64,000 bases of DNA from Streptomyces scabiei 87.22 (GCF_000091305.1 NC_013929.1:7812001-7876000), one strand, 5' to 3'; positions 24,972 to 33,528 are shown, counted from the first letter of the stretch. A program made the numbers and translations. Notes: generated by a model not told the origin, from the sequence alone.

Positions 24972-24977
24972 TATAAT
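24972..24977 (+). promoter_or_regulatory. TATAAT -10 box of the amino-acid ABC operon
   Basis: Exact consensus TATAAT 36 nt before the GTG of the binding-protein gene, unusual in this GC-rich DNA. The -35 region is weak (TTTGGG at 24949-24954, 17-nt spacing). A vegetative-sigma promoter is likely. Confidence 0.6.
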
Positions 24978-25012
24978 CGGTTGTCTCAAGTCCCCCCACA
25001 GGAGGTCTCCCC

Positions 25013-25864
25013 GTGAACTCGGTCCTCGGACGCCGGACGCGCACCCTGGCCGCCACCACCGCCGCGGCCGGTCTGCTGCTCGTGGCCGGCTGTGGCTCGG
25101 ACGACGGCGGCAGCGGCGCCACCAAGACCGCGGCCGGCGGGGTCGAGCTGGTGAAGGCCGGCCAACTCACGACCTGCACGCACCTGCCGTACCCGCCGTT
25201 CCAGTCGGAGATCGACGGCAAGGTGCAGGGCTTCGACGTCTCCCTGATCGACCTCGTCGCCCAGGACCTGGGGGTGAAGCAGGAGATCCTCGACACCCCC
25301 TTCGAGAACTTCAAGACGGGCGCCTTCCTCAACTCCGGCGAGTGCGACCTCGCCGCGGCCGGTATGACCATCACCGACGAGCGCAAGAAGAACGTCGACT
25401 TCTCCGACCCCTACTTCGAGGCCACCCAGGCCGTCCTCGCGGACAAGAAGGCCGGCATCTCCTCCTTCGCGGACCTCAAGGGCAAGAAGGTCGGCACCCA
25501 GGCGCAGACCACCGGCGAGGACTACGCCAAGAGCAAGGGCATCGACTCCGTCTCCTTCGAGTCCTCCGACGCCGTCCTCAACGGCCTGCGCACCCGGCAG
25601 GTCGACGCCGTGATCATCGACTACCCGGTCGTCCAGGGCTGGCTGAAGGACAAGGCGAACGCCGCCGCCTTCGAGGTCGCCGAGCAGATCAACACCGGTG
25701 AGCAGTACGGCTTCACGGTGAGGAAGGGCAACACCAAGCTCCTCGCCGCGATCGACAAGGCGCTGGCGAAGGCGAAGTCCGACGGCACGTACAAGAAGCT
25801 GTACGAGCAGTGGATCGGCCCGTACGACGAGAGCGCCGCCTCCGCCGCCCCGTCCGCCTCATGA
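25013..25864 (+). CDS. Polar amino-acid ABC transporter, substrate-binding lipoprotein
   Basis: 283-aa family-3 solute-binding protein. Lipoprotein signal ending LLVAGC with the lipidated Cys27. 'GQLTTCTHLPYPPFQSEIDGKVQGFDVSLIDLVAQDLGV' is the ligand-binding opening, 'CDLAAAGMTITDERKKNVDFSDPYFEATQAVL' the hallmark of polar amino-acid binders, 'QYGFTVRKGNTKLLAAIDKAL' the end of lobe 2. GTG start with GGAGG 8 nt upstream. Its stop overlaps the permease ATG. Specificity (glutamine, glutamate, cystine or other) cannot be told. Confidence 0.93.
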   Translation: MNSVLGRRTRTLAATTAAAGLLLVAGCGSDDGGSGATKTAAGGVELVKAGQLTTCTHLPYPPFQSEIDGKVQGFDVSLIDLVAQDLGVKQEILDTPFENFKTGAFLNSGECDLAAAGMTITDERKKNVDFSDPYFEATQAVLADKKAGISSFADLKGKKVGTQAQTTGEDYAKSKGIDSVSFESSDAVLNGLRTRQVDAVIIDYPVVQGWLKDKANAAAFEVAEQINTGEQYGFTVRKGNTKLLAAIDKALAKAKSDGTYKKLYEQWIGPYDESAASAAPSAS

Positions 25865-26700
25865 GCGTGACCGACCCCGACACACCGCTCCAGCCGAAGC
25901 GCAAGGGCCTCAGCCGGAGCCGCAAGCGCGCCCTGTCCCGGGGCGCGCAGTACGCCGTCTTCGTGGCCGCCGTCGTCGCCTTCGCGGTGTCGGCGGACTG
26001 GGCCCGGCTGAAGAACCAGTTCGCCCAGTGGGACATCGCCGAGCAGATGTTCCCGGACGTCATCACGCTGGCGCTCAAGAACACCGTGCTCTACACCCTG
26101 TCCGGCTTCGTGTTCGGGCTCGTCCTCGGCATGGTCATCGCGCTGATGCGGCTGTCGTCGGTGGGCCCGTACCGCTGGTTCGCCGGTGTCTACATCGAGA
26201 TCTTCCGGGGCCTGCCCGCCCTGCTGATCTTCATCTTCATCGGTGTCGCCGTGCCCCTGGCCTTCCCCGGCACCCAGATCCCCGGCGGCACCTACGGCAA
26301 GGTGGCCCTCGCGCTCGGTCTGGTGGCCGCCGCGTACATGGCGGAGACGATCCGCGCGGGCATCCAGGCGGTCCCCAAGGGGCAGCTGGAGGCGGCCCGT
26401 TCGCTGGGCTTCTCACCCGCGCGCGCGATGGTCTCGATCATCGTTCCGCAGGCTTTCCGGATCATCCTGCCGCCGCTCACCAACGAACTGGTGCTGCTGT
26501 TCAAGGACTCCTCGCTCGTGCTGTTCCTCGGCGTCACGCTGGAGGAGCGCGAACTGTCCAAGTACGGACGGGACCTGGCCAGCACCACCGCCAACTCCAC
26601 GCCGATCCTGGTCGCCGGCCTGTGCTACCTGCTGGTGACCATCCCGCTCGGCTTCGTCGTGCGCCGTATGGAGGCGAAGGCCCAGGAGGCCGTGAAATGA
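25861..26700 (+). CDS. Polar amino-acid ABC transporter, permease
   Basis: 279-aa inner-membrane permease of the HisM/GlnP family. N-terminal basic tail, then about five membrane helices: first at 30-50 (YAVFVAAVVAFAVSA), then 'TLALKNTVLYTLSGFVFGLVLGMVIALMRL', 'IEIFRGLPALLIFIFIGVAVPLAF'. The EAA loop reads 'EAARSLGFSPARAMVSIIVPQAFRIILPPLTNE', and 'LLFKDSSLVLFLGV' follows, both normal for the family. Start ATGA overlap with the binding-protein stop; its own stop overlaps the ATPase ATG. A single permease gene implies a homodimer. Confidence 0.93.
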   Translation: MSVTDPDTPLQPKRKGLSRSRKRALSRGAQYAVFVAAVVAFAVSADWARLKNQFAQWDIAEQMFPDVITLALKNTVLYTLSGFVFGLVLGMVIALMRLSSVGPYRWFAGVYIEIFRGLPALLIFIFIGVAVPLAFPGTQIPGGTYGKVALALGLVAAAYMAETIRAGIQAVPKGQLEAARSLGFSPARAMVSIIVPQAFRIILPPLTNELVLLFKDSSLVLFLGVTLEERELSKYGRDLASTTANSTPILVAGLCYLLVTIPLGFVVRRMEAKAQEAVK

Positions 26701-27494
26701 GCGAGAAGTCGCTTCGGGGCGGCCCCGAGATCCAGGTCCGCGCCCTGCACAAGTCGTTCGGCGACAACGAGGTCCTCAAGGGCATCGACCTGGAGATCGC
26801 CCGGGGCGAGGTCGTCTGTGTGATCGGCCCGTCCGGGTCGGGCAAGTCGACCCTGCTCAGGTGCGTGAACCTGCTGGAGGAACCCACAGGGGGCCAGGTC
26901 TTCGTCGGCGGCACCGAACTCACCGACCCCGACGTCGACATCGACGCCGTACGCCGCCGCATCGGCATGGTCTTCCAGCAGTTCAACCTCTTCCCGCACC
27001 TCACGGTGACCGAGAACCTCACGCTGCCGCAGCGCCGGGTCCTCCGGCGCGGCAAGGCCGAGGCGGCGAAGGTGGCCGCCGAGAACCTGGAGCGCGTGGG
27101 CCTGTCCGAGAAGGCCGACGCCTATCCGGCCTCCCTCTCCGGCGGCCAGCAGCAGCGGGTCGCCATCGCGCGCTCGCTGTCGATGGGGCCCGAGGTGATG
27201 CTCTTCGACGAGCCGACGTCGGCACTCGACCCGGAACTGGTCGGGGACGTCCTGGCGGTGATGCGGATGCTCGCGAACGACGGCATGACGATGATGGTCG
27301 TCACCCATGAGATGACCTTCGCGAAGGAGGTCGCCGACCGCGTGGTCTTCATGGACGGCGGCGTGATCGTCGAGGACGGCACCCCCGCCCAGGTCATCGG
27401 TGCCCCCCGGCACGAACGAACCCGTCACTTCCTCTCCCGCCTGCTCGACCCGGCGATGGCGAACGTGGAGGAGAACGACGGCACCGCCCCCTGA
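26697..27494 (+). CDS. Polar amino-acid ABC transporter, ATPase
   Basis: 265-aa ABC ATPase of the GlnQ/HisP class. Walker A 'GPSGSGKSTLLRC' (about residues 42-54), Q-loop 'GMVFQQFNLFPHLTVTENL', signature 'LSGGQQQRVAIARSL', Walker B 'VMLFDEPTSALDPEL', H-switch 'VVTHEM'. The ATG overlaps the permease stop by ATGA. Completes a three-gene importer for a polar amino acid. The next gene starts 80 nt later on the same strand. Confidence 0.95.
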   Translation: MSEKSLRGGPEIQVRALHKSFGDNEVLKGIDLEIARGEVVCVIGPSGSGKSTLLRCVNLLEEPTGGQVFVGGTELTDPDVDIDAVRRRIGMVFQQFNLFPHLTVTENLTLPQRRVLRRGKAEAAKVAAENLERVGLSEKADAYPASLSGGQQQRVAIARSLSMGPEVMLFDEPTSALDPELVGDVLAVMRMLANDGMTMMVVTHEMTFAKEVADRVVFMDGGVIVEDGTPAQVIGAPRHERTRHFLSRLLDPAMANVEENDGTAP

Positions 27495-27574
27495 GGGGCG
27501 CGGCGAACCGCGCGACGAGCCACGACGGACCCGCAGTGGAAACGACGCCCCGGCGGAGCCGTATCGTGCGGTGC

Positions 27575-28666
27575 ATGAACGACCACGCGGTGCTGCACGT
27601 CAAGGGACGCATCCTCGTCGGCCCGGAGGACGTCCGTGACGAACTCTGGGTCGTCGACGGCCGCGTCTCCTACGACCGTCCCCTCACCGTCGGCGACATC
27701 CGTACCGTCGAGGGCTGGGCCCTCCCCGGTCTGGTCGACGCCCACTGCCATGTCGGCCTCGGCCCCCACGGCCCGGTCCCCGAGGACGTCGCCGAGAAGC
27801 AGGCGCTGACCGACCGCGAGGCCGGCACCCTGCTGATCCGCGACGCGGGCTCCCCCTCCGACACCCGCTGGATCGACGGCCGCGACGACCTCCCGAAGAT
27901 CATCCGGGCCGGCCGCCACATCGCCCGCACCCGTCGCTACATCCGCAACTTCGCCCACGAGATCGAACCGGACGAACTCGTCGCCCACGTCGCGCAGGAG
28001 GCCCGGCGCGGGGACGGCTGGGTCAAGCTGGTGGGGGACTGGATCGACCGGGGCGTCGGCGACCTGGCCCCGTGCTGGCCCCGGGAGGCCGTCGAGGCGG
28101 CCATCACCGAGGCGCACGTGCTCGGCGCCCGGGTCACCGCCCACTGCTTCGCGGAGGACTCCCTGCGGGATCTCGTCGAGGCGGGCATCGACTGCATCGA
28201 GCACGCGACCGGGCTGACCGCGGACCTGATCCCGCTCTTCGCCGCCCGCGGGGTCGCGATCGTCCCCACCCTCGTCAACATCGCCACGTTCCCGTCCATG
28301 GCGGACGGCGGCGAGGCCAAGTTCCCCCGCTGGTCCGCCCATATGCGCCGCCTGCACGAACGCCGCTACGACACCGTCCGCGACGCCTACGACGCCGGCA
28401 TCCCCGTCTACGTCGGCACCGACGCCGGCGGCTCCCTCGCCCACGGCCTGGTCGCCGCCGAGGTCGCGGAGCTGGTCACCGCCGGGATCCCGCCCGTCGA
28501 GGCGCTCTCGGCCACCTCCTGGGCCGCCCGCGCATGGCTGTCCCGCCCCGGCCTCACCGAGGGCGCCCCCGCCGACCTGGTGGTCTACGCGGAGGACCCC
28601 CGCGCGGACGTGCGCGTGCTGGCGGCCCCGTCGAGGGTGGTCCTGAACGGACGGGTGGTCGGGTAG
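27575..28666 (+). CDS. Amidohydrolase-family metal-dependent hydrolase
   Basis: 363 aa. Metal ligands of the amidohydrolase superfamily are in place: H-x-H in 'GLVDAHCHVGLGP', the likely carbamylated Lys in 'DGWVKLVGDWID', His residues in 'RVTAHCFAEDS' and 'CIEHATGLT', and the catalytic Asp in 'YVGTDAGGSLAHG'. The C-terminal 'SRPGLTEGAPADLVVYAEDPRADV' and 'RVVLNGRVV' is the small beta-domain of imidazolonepropionase/dipeptidase-like members. Substrate unknown. ATG at 27575 is chosen; a GTG at 27536 adds 13 residues. It may be co-transcribed with the ABC importer, which would suit degradation of an imported amino-acid derivative. Confidence 0.85.
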   Translation: MNDHAVLHVKGRILVGPEDVRDELWVVDGRVSYDRPLTVGDIRTVEGWALPGLVDAHCHVGLGPHGPVPEDVAEKQALTDREAGTLLIRDAGSPSDTRWIDGRDDLPKIIRAGRHIARTRRYIRNFAHEIEPDELVAHVAQEARRGDGWVKLVGDWIDRGVGDLAPCWPREAVEAAITEAHVLGARVTAHCFAEDSLRDLVEAGIDCIEHATGLTADLIPLFAARGVAIVPTLVNIATFPSMADGGEAKFPRWSAHMRRLHERRYDTVRDAYDAGIPVYVGTDAGGSLAHGLVAAEVAELVTAGIPPVEALSATSWAARAWLSRPGLTEGAPADLVVYAEDPRADVRVLAAPSRVVLNGRVVG

Positions 28667-28694
28667 GGCCCCCTCGGGTGGAGCCCCGCGCTTC

Positions 28695-29792
28695 TCAGCG
28701 GTCCGCCAGGGTCATCGCCCGGTCCAGCGCCTGGAGGAAACCGTTGACCGTGACCCGGTCGCGGACCGCCAGGCGCAGCCACTCCTCGTCCAGCCCCGGG
28801 AAGGTGTCGCCGCGCCGGACGGCGTAGCCGAGGCTGCGCAGATGCCGCCGTACGGCGGTGGCGCGGGGCAGCCGGATCAGCACGAAGGGGCCCTCGGCGG
28901 GCTCGGCCACGACGAGCCCGTCGGGGGCGAACTCCCGGAGCCCGGCGACCAGATGGTCCCGGTCCGCGGTGATCCGGTGGGCCGCGTCGGCGGCCTCCGC
29001 GAGCGCCCGGTCCGACACGCACGCCTCGGCCGCCGCGAGGGCGGGCGTCGACACCGGCCACAGGGGCTGGGCGCGCTGCAGCTCGTCGATCGTGCCGGCG
29101 GCGGCGAGGACATAGCCGATCCGCAGGCCGGCCAGACCCCAGGTCTTGGTGAGGCTGCGCAGGACGACGAGGCCGGGCACGTCCGTCCGCCCGGCGAGCG
29201 CCTCACGCTCCCCGGGCACCGCGTCCATGAACGCCTCGTCGACCACCAACGTCCGCCCCGGCCGGGCCAGTCGGGCGACGGCCTCCGCCGGGTGCAGCAC
29301 CGACGTCGGGTTCGTCGGGTTGCCGATGACGACGAGGTCCGCGTCCCCGGGCACGTCCGCCGGGTCCAGCCGGAAGCCGTCCGACGCCCGCAGCAGCACC
29401 CGGTCCACGGTGTGCCCGGCGTCCCGCAGCGCGGCCTCCGGCTCCGTGAACTGCGGGTGCACGACCACCGGGCGGCGGACCCGCAGGGCGCGGGCGAGCA
29501 GCACGAACGCCTCGGCGGCCCCCGCCGTGAGCAGCACCCGGTCCGTCGGCACCCCGTGCCGGGCCGCCACCGCCTCGCGGGCAGCCCGCCCGTCGGGGTA
29601 GGCGGCGAGCCCGGTCAGCGACCCGGCTATCCGCTCCCGCAGCCAGGCGGGCGGGGTGCCGGCCCGGACGTTCACGGCGAGGTCGACGAGTCGCGCGCCG
29701 TCGTCCCGCACCTCGGCGTCGCCGTGATGCCGAAGGTCGTGCCCCGCGTGCCGGGGGGCGTGTCCGTTCTCGGTGCCGGGTTCAGTGTGCAT
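28695..29792 (-). CDS. cobC: Threonine-phosphate decarboxylase / aminotransferase for cobalamin (CobC-like)
   Basis: 365-aa class I/II PLP enzyme, like CobC/CobD of the cobalamin pathway and HisC. 'DLAVNVRAGTPPAWLRERI', 'DLVVIGNPTNPTSVLHPAEAV', 'RTLVVDEAFMDAVPGE', 'VLRSLTKTWGLAGLRIGYVL' with the Schiff-base Lys, and C-terminal 'GDTFPGLDEEWLRLAVRD'. It would supply (R)-1-amino-2-propanol phosphate for the nucleotide loop, or transaminate in a related role; HisC-like alternatives cannot be excluded from sequence alone. Its start overlaps the end of cbiX by 11 nt, so the gene is translationally coupled to it. Confidence 0.8.
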   Translation of the reverse strand: MHTEPGTENGHAPRHAGHDLRHHGDAEVRDDGARLVDLAVNVRAGTPPAWLRERIAGSLTGLAAYPDGRAAREAVAARHGVPTDRVLLTAGAAEAFVLLARALRVRRPVVVHPQFTEPEAALRDAGHTVDRVLLRASDGFRLDPADVPGDADLVVIGNPTNPTSVLHPAEAVARLARPGRTLVVDEAFMDAVPGEREALAGRTDVPGLVVLRSLTKTWGLAGLRIGYVLAAAGTIDELQRAQPLWPVSTPALAAAEACVSDRALAEAADAAHRITADRDHLVAGLREFAPDGLVVAEPAEGPFVLIRLPRATAVRRHLRSLGYAVRRGDTFPGLDEEWLRLAVRDRVTVNGFLQALDRAMTLADR

Positions 29793-30723
29793 GGGAGTTC
29801 GTGTGTCCCCGATGGTGATGATCGTGGCCGTGGTGCCCGTCCTCGTCCGGCTGGACGCGCGGCTGCCGCGGCAGCCCGGTGGTGCCCCCGGCGCCGGACG
29901 GGACGGCGTCGTGGACGGAGGGTTCGAGGGGTGCGCGGTTCATGTGCGGGTCGCCCTCCAGCGCCTCCCGGTACCGCTTCACGACCAGGTCGAGCAGGTC
30001 CGGCTCGGGTCCGATGACATCGGCCGACCGTACCTCGATCTCCGGGTGAGCGGCAGCCCAGCCCTCGGTCTGCATCCGTGCCCGGTCCGCCGGTCCGCCG
30101 GCGAGCGGGACGTACGGCAGCACGACGACGCGCCGCGCGCCCAGCCGCACGCACCGGTCGAGGCCGCCGGGCACGTCCGGCGCCGCCAGTGACACGAACG
30201 CCGTCTCCACGCCCGCGTATCCGCGCCCCTCCCACAACAGCCGGGCCGCCCGGGACACCTCGGCGTTGGCGCCGGCGTCGGTGGAACCGTGCCCCACGAG
30301 GAGCACGGTCACCCCGGCCCGGTCGCCCGGCGTCCGGGGCGCGGCCGACGCCAGCGCCTCCTCCGCACGCCGCTCCAGGAGGTCCAGCAGGGCCGGGTGC
30401 GGGCCCGGCGGCCTGCCGTACGTGAACGCGGTCCCCGGGTGCCGCTCCCGGGCGAGAGCCAGTGCCGCCGCCGTGTCCCGGCCGGCCCGCTCGGTGCGCT
30501 CCGAGGTCAGCGGGACCACGGCGAACCGCCGTACCCCCTGGCCCACCAGCTCGTCCACGCTCGCGCCCAGCGACGGCCGGGACGTCCCGGCGAAGCCGCC
30601 CCCGACGGACAACCCGGGGTGACGGCGCCCCAGTTCGCGCAGTAAGCCGCGGAACGCCTCGGCCCCGGCCTCGCCCCGGGGGTCATCACCGGCGACGAGC
30701 AGGGCGGGCGGCGGGGTGGTCAC
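29782..30723 (-). CDS. cbiX: Sirohydrochlorin cobalt chelatase, long form
   Basis: 313 aa. Two CbiX/CbiK-like halves: 'ALLVAGDDPRGEAGAEAFRGLLRELGRRHPGLSVGGGFAG' and 'VTVLLVGHGSTDAGANAEVSRAARLLWEGRGYAGVETAF' with the catalytic His in 'VGHGS', plus 'RRVVVLPYVPLAGGPADRA'. It inserts cobalt into sirohydrochlorin, the entry step of cobalamin synthesis. The last 20 residues are His/Asp-rich ('DGHHGHDHHHRGHTNSHAH'), a metal-binding tail typical of some CbiX. GTG start overlaps the CobE stop. The first half lacks the conserved His (VAGDDP), so only the C-terminal half may be catalytic. Confidence 0.87.
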   Translation of the reverse strand: MTTPPPALLVAGDDPRGEAGAEAFRGLLRELGRRHPGLSVGGGFAGTSRPSLGASVDELVGQGVRRFAVVPLTSERTERAGRDTAAALALARERHPGTAFTYGRPPGPHPALLDLLERRAEEALASAAPRTPGDRAGVTVLLVGHGSTDAGANAEVSRAARLLWEGRGYAGVETAFVSLAAPDVPGGLDRCVRLGARRVVVLPYVPLAGGPADRARMQTEGWAAAHPEIEVRSADVIGPEPDLLDLVVKRYREALEGDPHMNRAPLEPSVHDAVPSGAGGTTGLPRQPRVQPDEDGHHGHDHHHRGHTNSHAH

Positions 30724-31277
30724 GATGTCTCCTCGGATGCGGATGCGGATGCGGATGCGGATGGCGGCGGGGGTGGTTTCGGTCCTGCAACGGGAGCGTA
30801 GGTGCCCCGTGCATGATGATCATCATGCCGACCGGCGGCGGGTCCGGCGCAACCAGGGGTCCCCGGAGCGCCCGCCCCGGCCGAGGCGACGGCACAGGTG
30901 ACCCTCGCCGGCCGGCCGTCCGTCGGGGCCGACTTCCGCTTGGGCACGAGGAGTTCGCCCCCGCCCACGAGCGCGGCGGCCTCCGCGACGGACGGGGTGC
31001 CCAGCGCGGCCAGGGGCCGGTCGGAGGGGTGCGGCACCTCCACCGCGGCCAACTCCCGCGCGGAGTACGTCACGAGGGGCACGCCGAGTCGCGCGGCGGC
31101 GCGGACGAGGCCGGGTTCGCCTGCCTTGCCGTCCACGGTGGCGAGGAAGGCGACCGCCCCGGACGGAAGGCCGGCCTCCCGCAGCACGTCCTCGATCAGG
31201 CCGACGACCTCCGCCACCGGCACGCCCCGGGAGGCGCCCACCCCCACGACGACGGGGCCGGGCGCGTGCTCACCCAC
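30720..31277 (-). CDS. cobE: CobE/CbiG C-terminal-domain cobalamin protein
   Basis: About 185 aa. Core 'PVVVGVGASRGVPVAEVVGLIEDVLREAGLPSGAVAFLATVDGKAGEPGLVRAAARLGVPLVTYSARELAAVEVPHPSD' is the CbiG_C/CobE family; the domain takes part in corrin synthesis (ring contraction or a scaffold role). The end of the protein is unusual: a His/Asp cluster (GRHDDHHARG), a Pro run and Ser-Ala repeats coded by a (CGGATG)5 repeat. Start is uncertain; GTG 31277 fits the family length but has no clear ribosome site. In-frame starts at 31331 or 31385 exist, the latter overlapping the divergent ZIP gene. Stop overlaps the cbiX GTG (GTGA). Confidence 0.75.
   Translation of the reverse strand: MGEHAPGPVVVGVGASRGVPVAEVVGLIEDVLREAGLPSGAVAFLATVDGKAGEPGLVRAAARLGVPLVTYSARELAAVEVPHPSDRPLAALGTPSVAEAAALVGGGELLVPKRKSAPTDGRPARVTCAVASAGAGAPGTPGCAGPAAGRHDDHHARGTYAPVAGPKPPPPPSASASASASEETS
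30734..30763. repeat. (CGGATG)5 hexanucleotide repeat
   Basis: Five exact copies of CGGATG inside the 3' end of cobE, coding (on the minus strand) the alternating Ser-Ala tail. It lies 11-40 nt before the cbiX start codon. Confidence 0.9.
30811..30828. promoter_or_regulatory. 18-bp perfect palindrome GCATGATGATCATCATGC
   Basis: Complete self-complementary 18-mer inside the 3' coding end of cobE, 88 nt before the cbiX start. It codes the DDHH part of the tail. AT-rich centre and symmetry resemble metalloregulator sites (Zur/Fur class), but identity is not shown. Confidence 0.4.
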
Positions 31278-31383
31278 GGCCGCGCCCCGCGGGGGAGCGA
31301 AGGAGACCCCGCCGCGCGGGCCGCTCCTCACTCGTTCGGGGTGCCGCGGCCGGCAGACCCCGCCGATCCGGTAGCAAGGACGC

Positions 31384-32112
31384 ATGGCGGTCTTCGTGGC
31401 ACTCGGCGCGTTCCTGATGACGCTGGTCGGCGGCTGGACGGCACAACGGGTGACGGACCGCCGTCATCTGGTGCTGGGCCTGGCCGGCGGCCTGATGCTC
31501 GGCGTGGTCGGCCTCGACCTGCTCCCCGAGGCCCTGGAGGCCGCCGGTGACGAGGTCTTCGGCGTACCGGCCGCGCTGCTGCTGTTCGTCGCCGGTTTCC
31601 TGCTGGCCCACCTCGTGGAGCGTCTGCTGGCCGCACGCCAGGCCGCGCACGGCGCCGAGGAGCACGACGGCCGTTCGCCCCAGGTGGGTCTGACGGCCGC
31701 GGCCGCGATGGTCGGGCACAGCGCCATGGACGGTGTCGCGATCGGCGCCGCCTTCCAGGTCGGGGAGGGCATGGGCGTCGCGGTCGCGCTCGCGGTCATC
31801 GCCCACGACTTCGCGGACGGCTTCAACACCTACACACTCACCAGCCTGTACGGCAACGCCCGTCGCCGGGCGCTCGCGATGCTGTTCGCCGACGCCGCGG
31901 CCCCGGTGCTCGGGGCCGCGTCCACCCTGCTGTTCACGATCCCGGAGGGCCCCCTCGGCTGCTACCTCGGGTTCTTCGGGGGCGCGCTGCTCTATCTCGC
32001 CGCCGCCGAGATCCTGCCCGAGGCCCACCACACCCACCCGGCCCGCTCCACCCTGCTGTGCACGATCGCCGGGGCGGCCTTCATCTGGCTGGTGGTGGGC
32101 GTGGCGGAGTGA
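31384..32112 (+). CDS. ZIP-family metal transporter
   Basis: 242 aa, eight predicted membrane helices. The ZIP signature helices are clear: 'MVGHSAMDGVAIGAAF' and 'VIAHDFADGFNTYTL', whose His/Asp residues line the metal path, and a His-containing C-terminal loop 'EAHHTHPARS'. It would import or export Zn2+, Fe2+ or, given the location inside cobalamin genes, perhaps Co2+. It is the only + strand gene in the cluster, divergent from cobE and convergent with cobB, so it has its own promoter. Cobalt specificity is inference. Confidence 0.87.
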   Translation: MAVFVALGAFLMTLVGGWTAQRVTDRRHLVLGLAGGLMLGVVGLDLLPEALEAAGDEVFGVPAALLLFVAGFLLAHLVERLLAARQAAHGAEEHDGRSPQVGLTAAAAMVGHSAMDGVAIGAAFQVGEGMGVAVALAVIAHDFADGFNTYTLTSLYGNARRRALAMLFADAAAPVLGAASTLLFTIPEGPLGCYLGFFGGALLYLAAAEILPEAHHTHPARSTLLCTIAGAAFIWLVVGVAE

Positions 32113-32156
32113 GGGACCGGACGCCGGGCCGTGCGCGGCGCCGCCCGGGCGAGCGG

Positions 32157-33524
32157 TCATGACGTCCGGCATCTCTCCACGAACCGCGCGGCGATCCCGG
32201 GCTCGGCCGCCCAGTGGGTGTGCAGATAGCTCGCGTGCACCCCCCGCTGGACGAACCCCTCGACCCGTGGCCCGGGAGTCCGTACGCCCCAGGCGGGCGC
32301 CGGCCCCGCCCCCGGCTCCACGACCGTCCGGTGGAACTCGTGGGCGCGCATCCGGGTCCCGGCGGGCGCGAGCACGCTGTCGCCGACGGCCACGGCGTCC
32401 CGGTAGCCGAGCGTCAGCCGCTCGTCCATGCGGGCCGTCGCGTCGAGCACCCCGCACATGGGCCGCCCGTCCAGCTCCCGGCACAGATACAGCAGACCGG
32501 CGCACTCGGCGGCCACCGGGGCCCCGCCGAACGCCAGCTCGGCGACCGCCTTGCGCAGCGGCTCGTTGGCGGACAGCTCGGCCGCGTACATCTCCGGGAA
32601 CCCGCCGCCGATCACCAGCCCGCCCGTCCCCTCCGGCAGCCCCTCGTCGTGCAGGGGATCGAAGACGACGACCTCGGCGCCGGCGGCGGTCAGCAGCTCG
32701 GCGTGCTCCGCGTAGGAGAACGTGAACGCGGGCCCGCCGGCCACGGCGACCACCTGCCGCCCGCCCACGGGTGCGACGACGGGCGGCTCCCACGCCGGAC
32801 CCGACAGCGCCCCGGCGCTCCGGGCGAGCGCGACCAGCGCGTCCAGGTCGCACCCCGCCCGTACCTGCGCGGCCATCGCCGCGACCGCCTCCACCGCCGC
32901 GGCCTGCCGCTCGGCGACCGGCACCAGCCCCAGATGCCGGGACGGCGTGTCCACCTGAGGAGCCCGCCGCAGGACCCCCAACACGGGCACCCCGGTCGAC
33001 TCCAGGGCGTCCCGCAGCAGCTCCTCGTGCCGGTCGGAGGCGACCTTGTTGAGGATCACGCCCCCGATTCGCACCCCGGGGTCCCAGGAGGCGAACCCGT
33101 GCACGAGCGCCGCCACCGACCGCGACTGCGAGGAGGCGTCCACGACCAGCACGACCGGCGCCCGCAGCAGCTTCGCCACATGCGCGGTGGAGGCCAGTTC
33201 CCCCTGCCCCGAGGCCCCGTCGTACATCCCCATCACGCCCTCGACGACGGCGATGTCGCACCCGTGGGCCCCGTGCGCGAACAGCGGCGCGACCAGGTCC
33301 GGTCCGCACAGGTACGCGTCGAGGTTGCGGCCCACCCGCCCGCTCGCGAGCGCGTGGTACCCGGGGTCGATGTAGTCAGGCCCCACCTTGTGCGGGGACA
33401 CGGCGAGTCCCCGCTCGGTGAGCGCGGCCATCAGCCCCGTCGCCACGGTGGTCTTGCCGCTGCGCGAGGACGGCGCGGCGATCACCAGCCGGGGGACGGA
33501 GGCCACGGAGGAGTGAGACGTCAC
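32157..33524 (-). CDS. cobB: Cobyrinic acid a,c-diamide synthase / hydrogenobyrinate synthase
   Basis: 455 aa. N-terminal ATP-binding domain with P-loop 'APSSRSGKTTVATGLMAAL' and 'KVGPDYIDPGYH', 'VVEGVMGMYDG'; C-terminal class-I glutamine amidotransferase domain with the catalytic Cys in 'PVAAECAGLLYLCREL' and a late His ('HASYLHTHW'). It amidates carboxylates a and c of the corrin ring using glutamine and ATP. Normal family length. 4 nt after the cobO stop, so it is translated from the same mRNA. Aerobic (CobB) versus anaerobic (CbiA) use cannot be separated by sequence. Confidence 0.95.
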   Translation of the reverse strand: MTSHSSVASVPRLVIAAPSSRSGKTTVATGLMAALTERGLAVSPHKVGPDYIDPGYHALASGRVGRNLDAYLCGPDLVAPLFAHGAHGCDIAVVEGVMGMYDGASGQGELASTAHVAKLLRAPVVLVVDASSQSRSVAALVHGFASWDPGVRIGGVILNKVASDRHEELLRDALESTGVPVLGVLRRAPQVDTPSRHLGLVPVAERQAAAVEAVAAMAAQVRAGCDLDALVALARSAGALSGPAWEPPVVAPVGGRQVVAVAGGPAFTFSYAEHAELLTAAGAEVVVFDPLHDEGLPEGTGGLVIGGGFPEMYAAELSANEPLRKAVAELAFGGAPVAAECAGLLYLCRELDGRPMCGVLDATARMDERLTLGYRDAVAVGDSVLAPAGTRMRAHEFHRTVVEPGAGPAPAWGVRTPGPRVEGFVQRGVHASYLHTHWAAEPGIAARFVERCRTS

Positions 33525-33528
33525 GATG

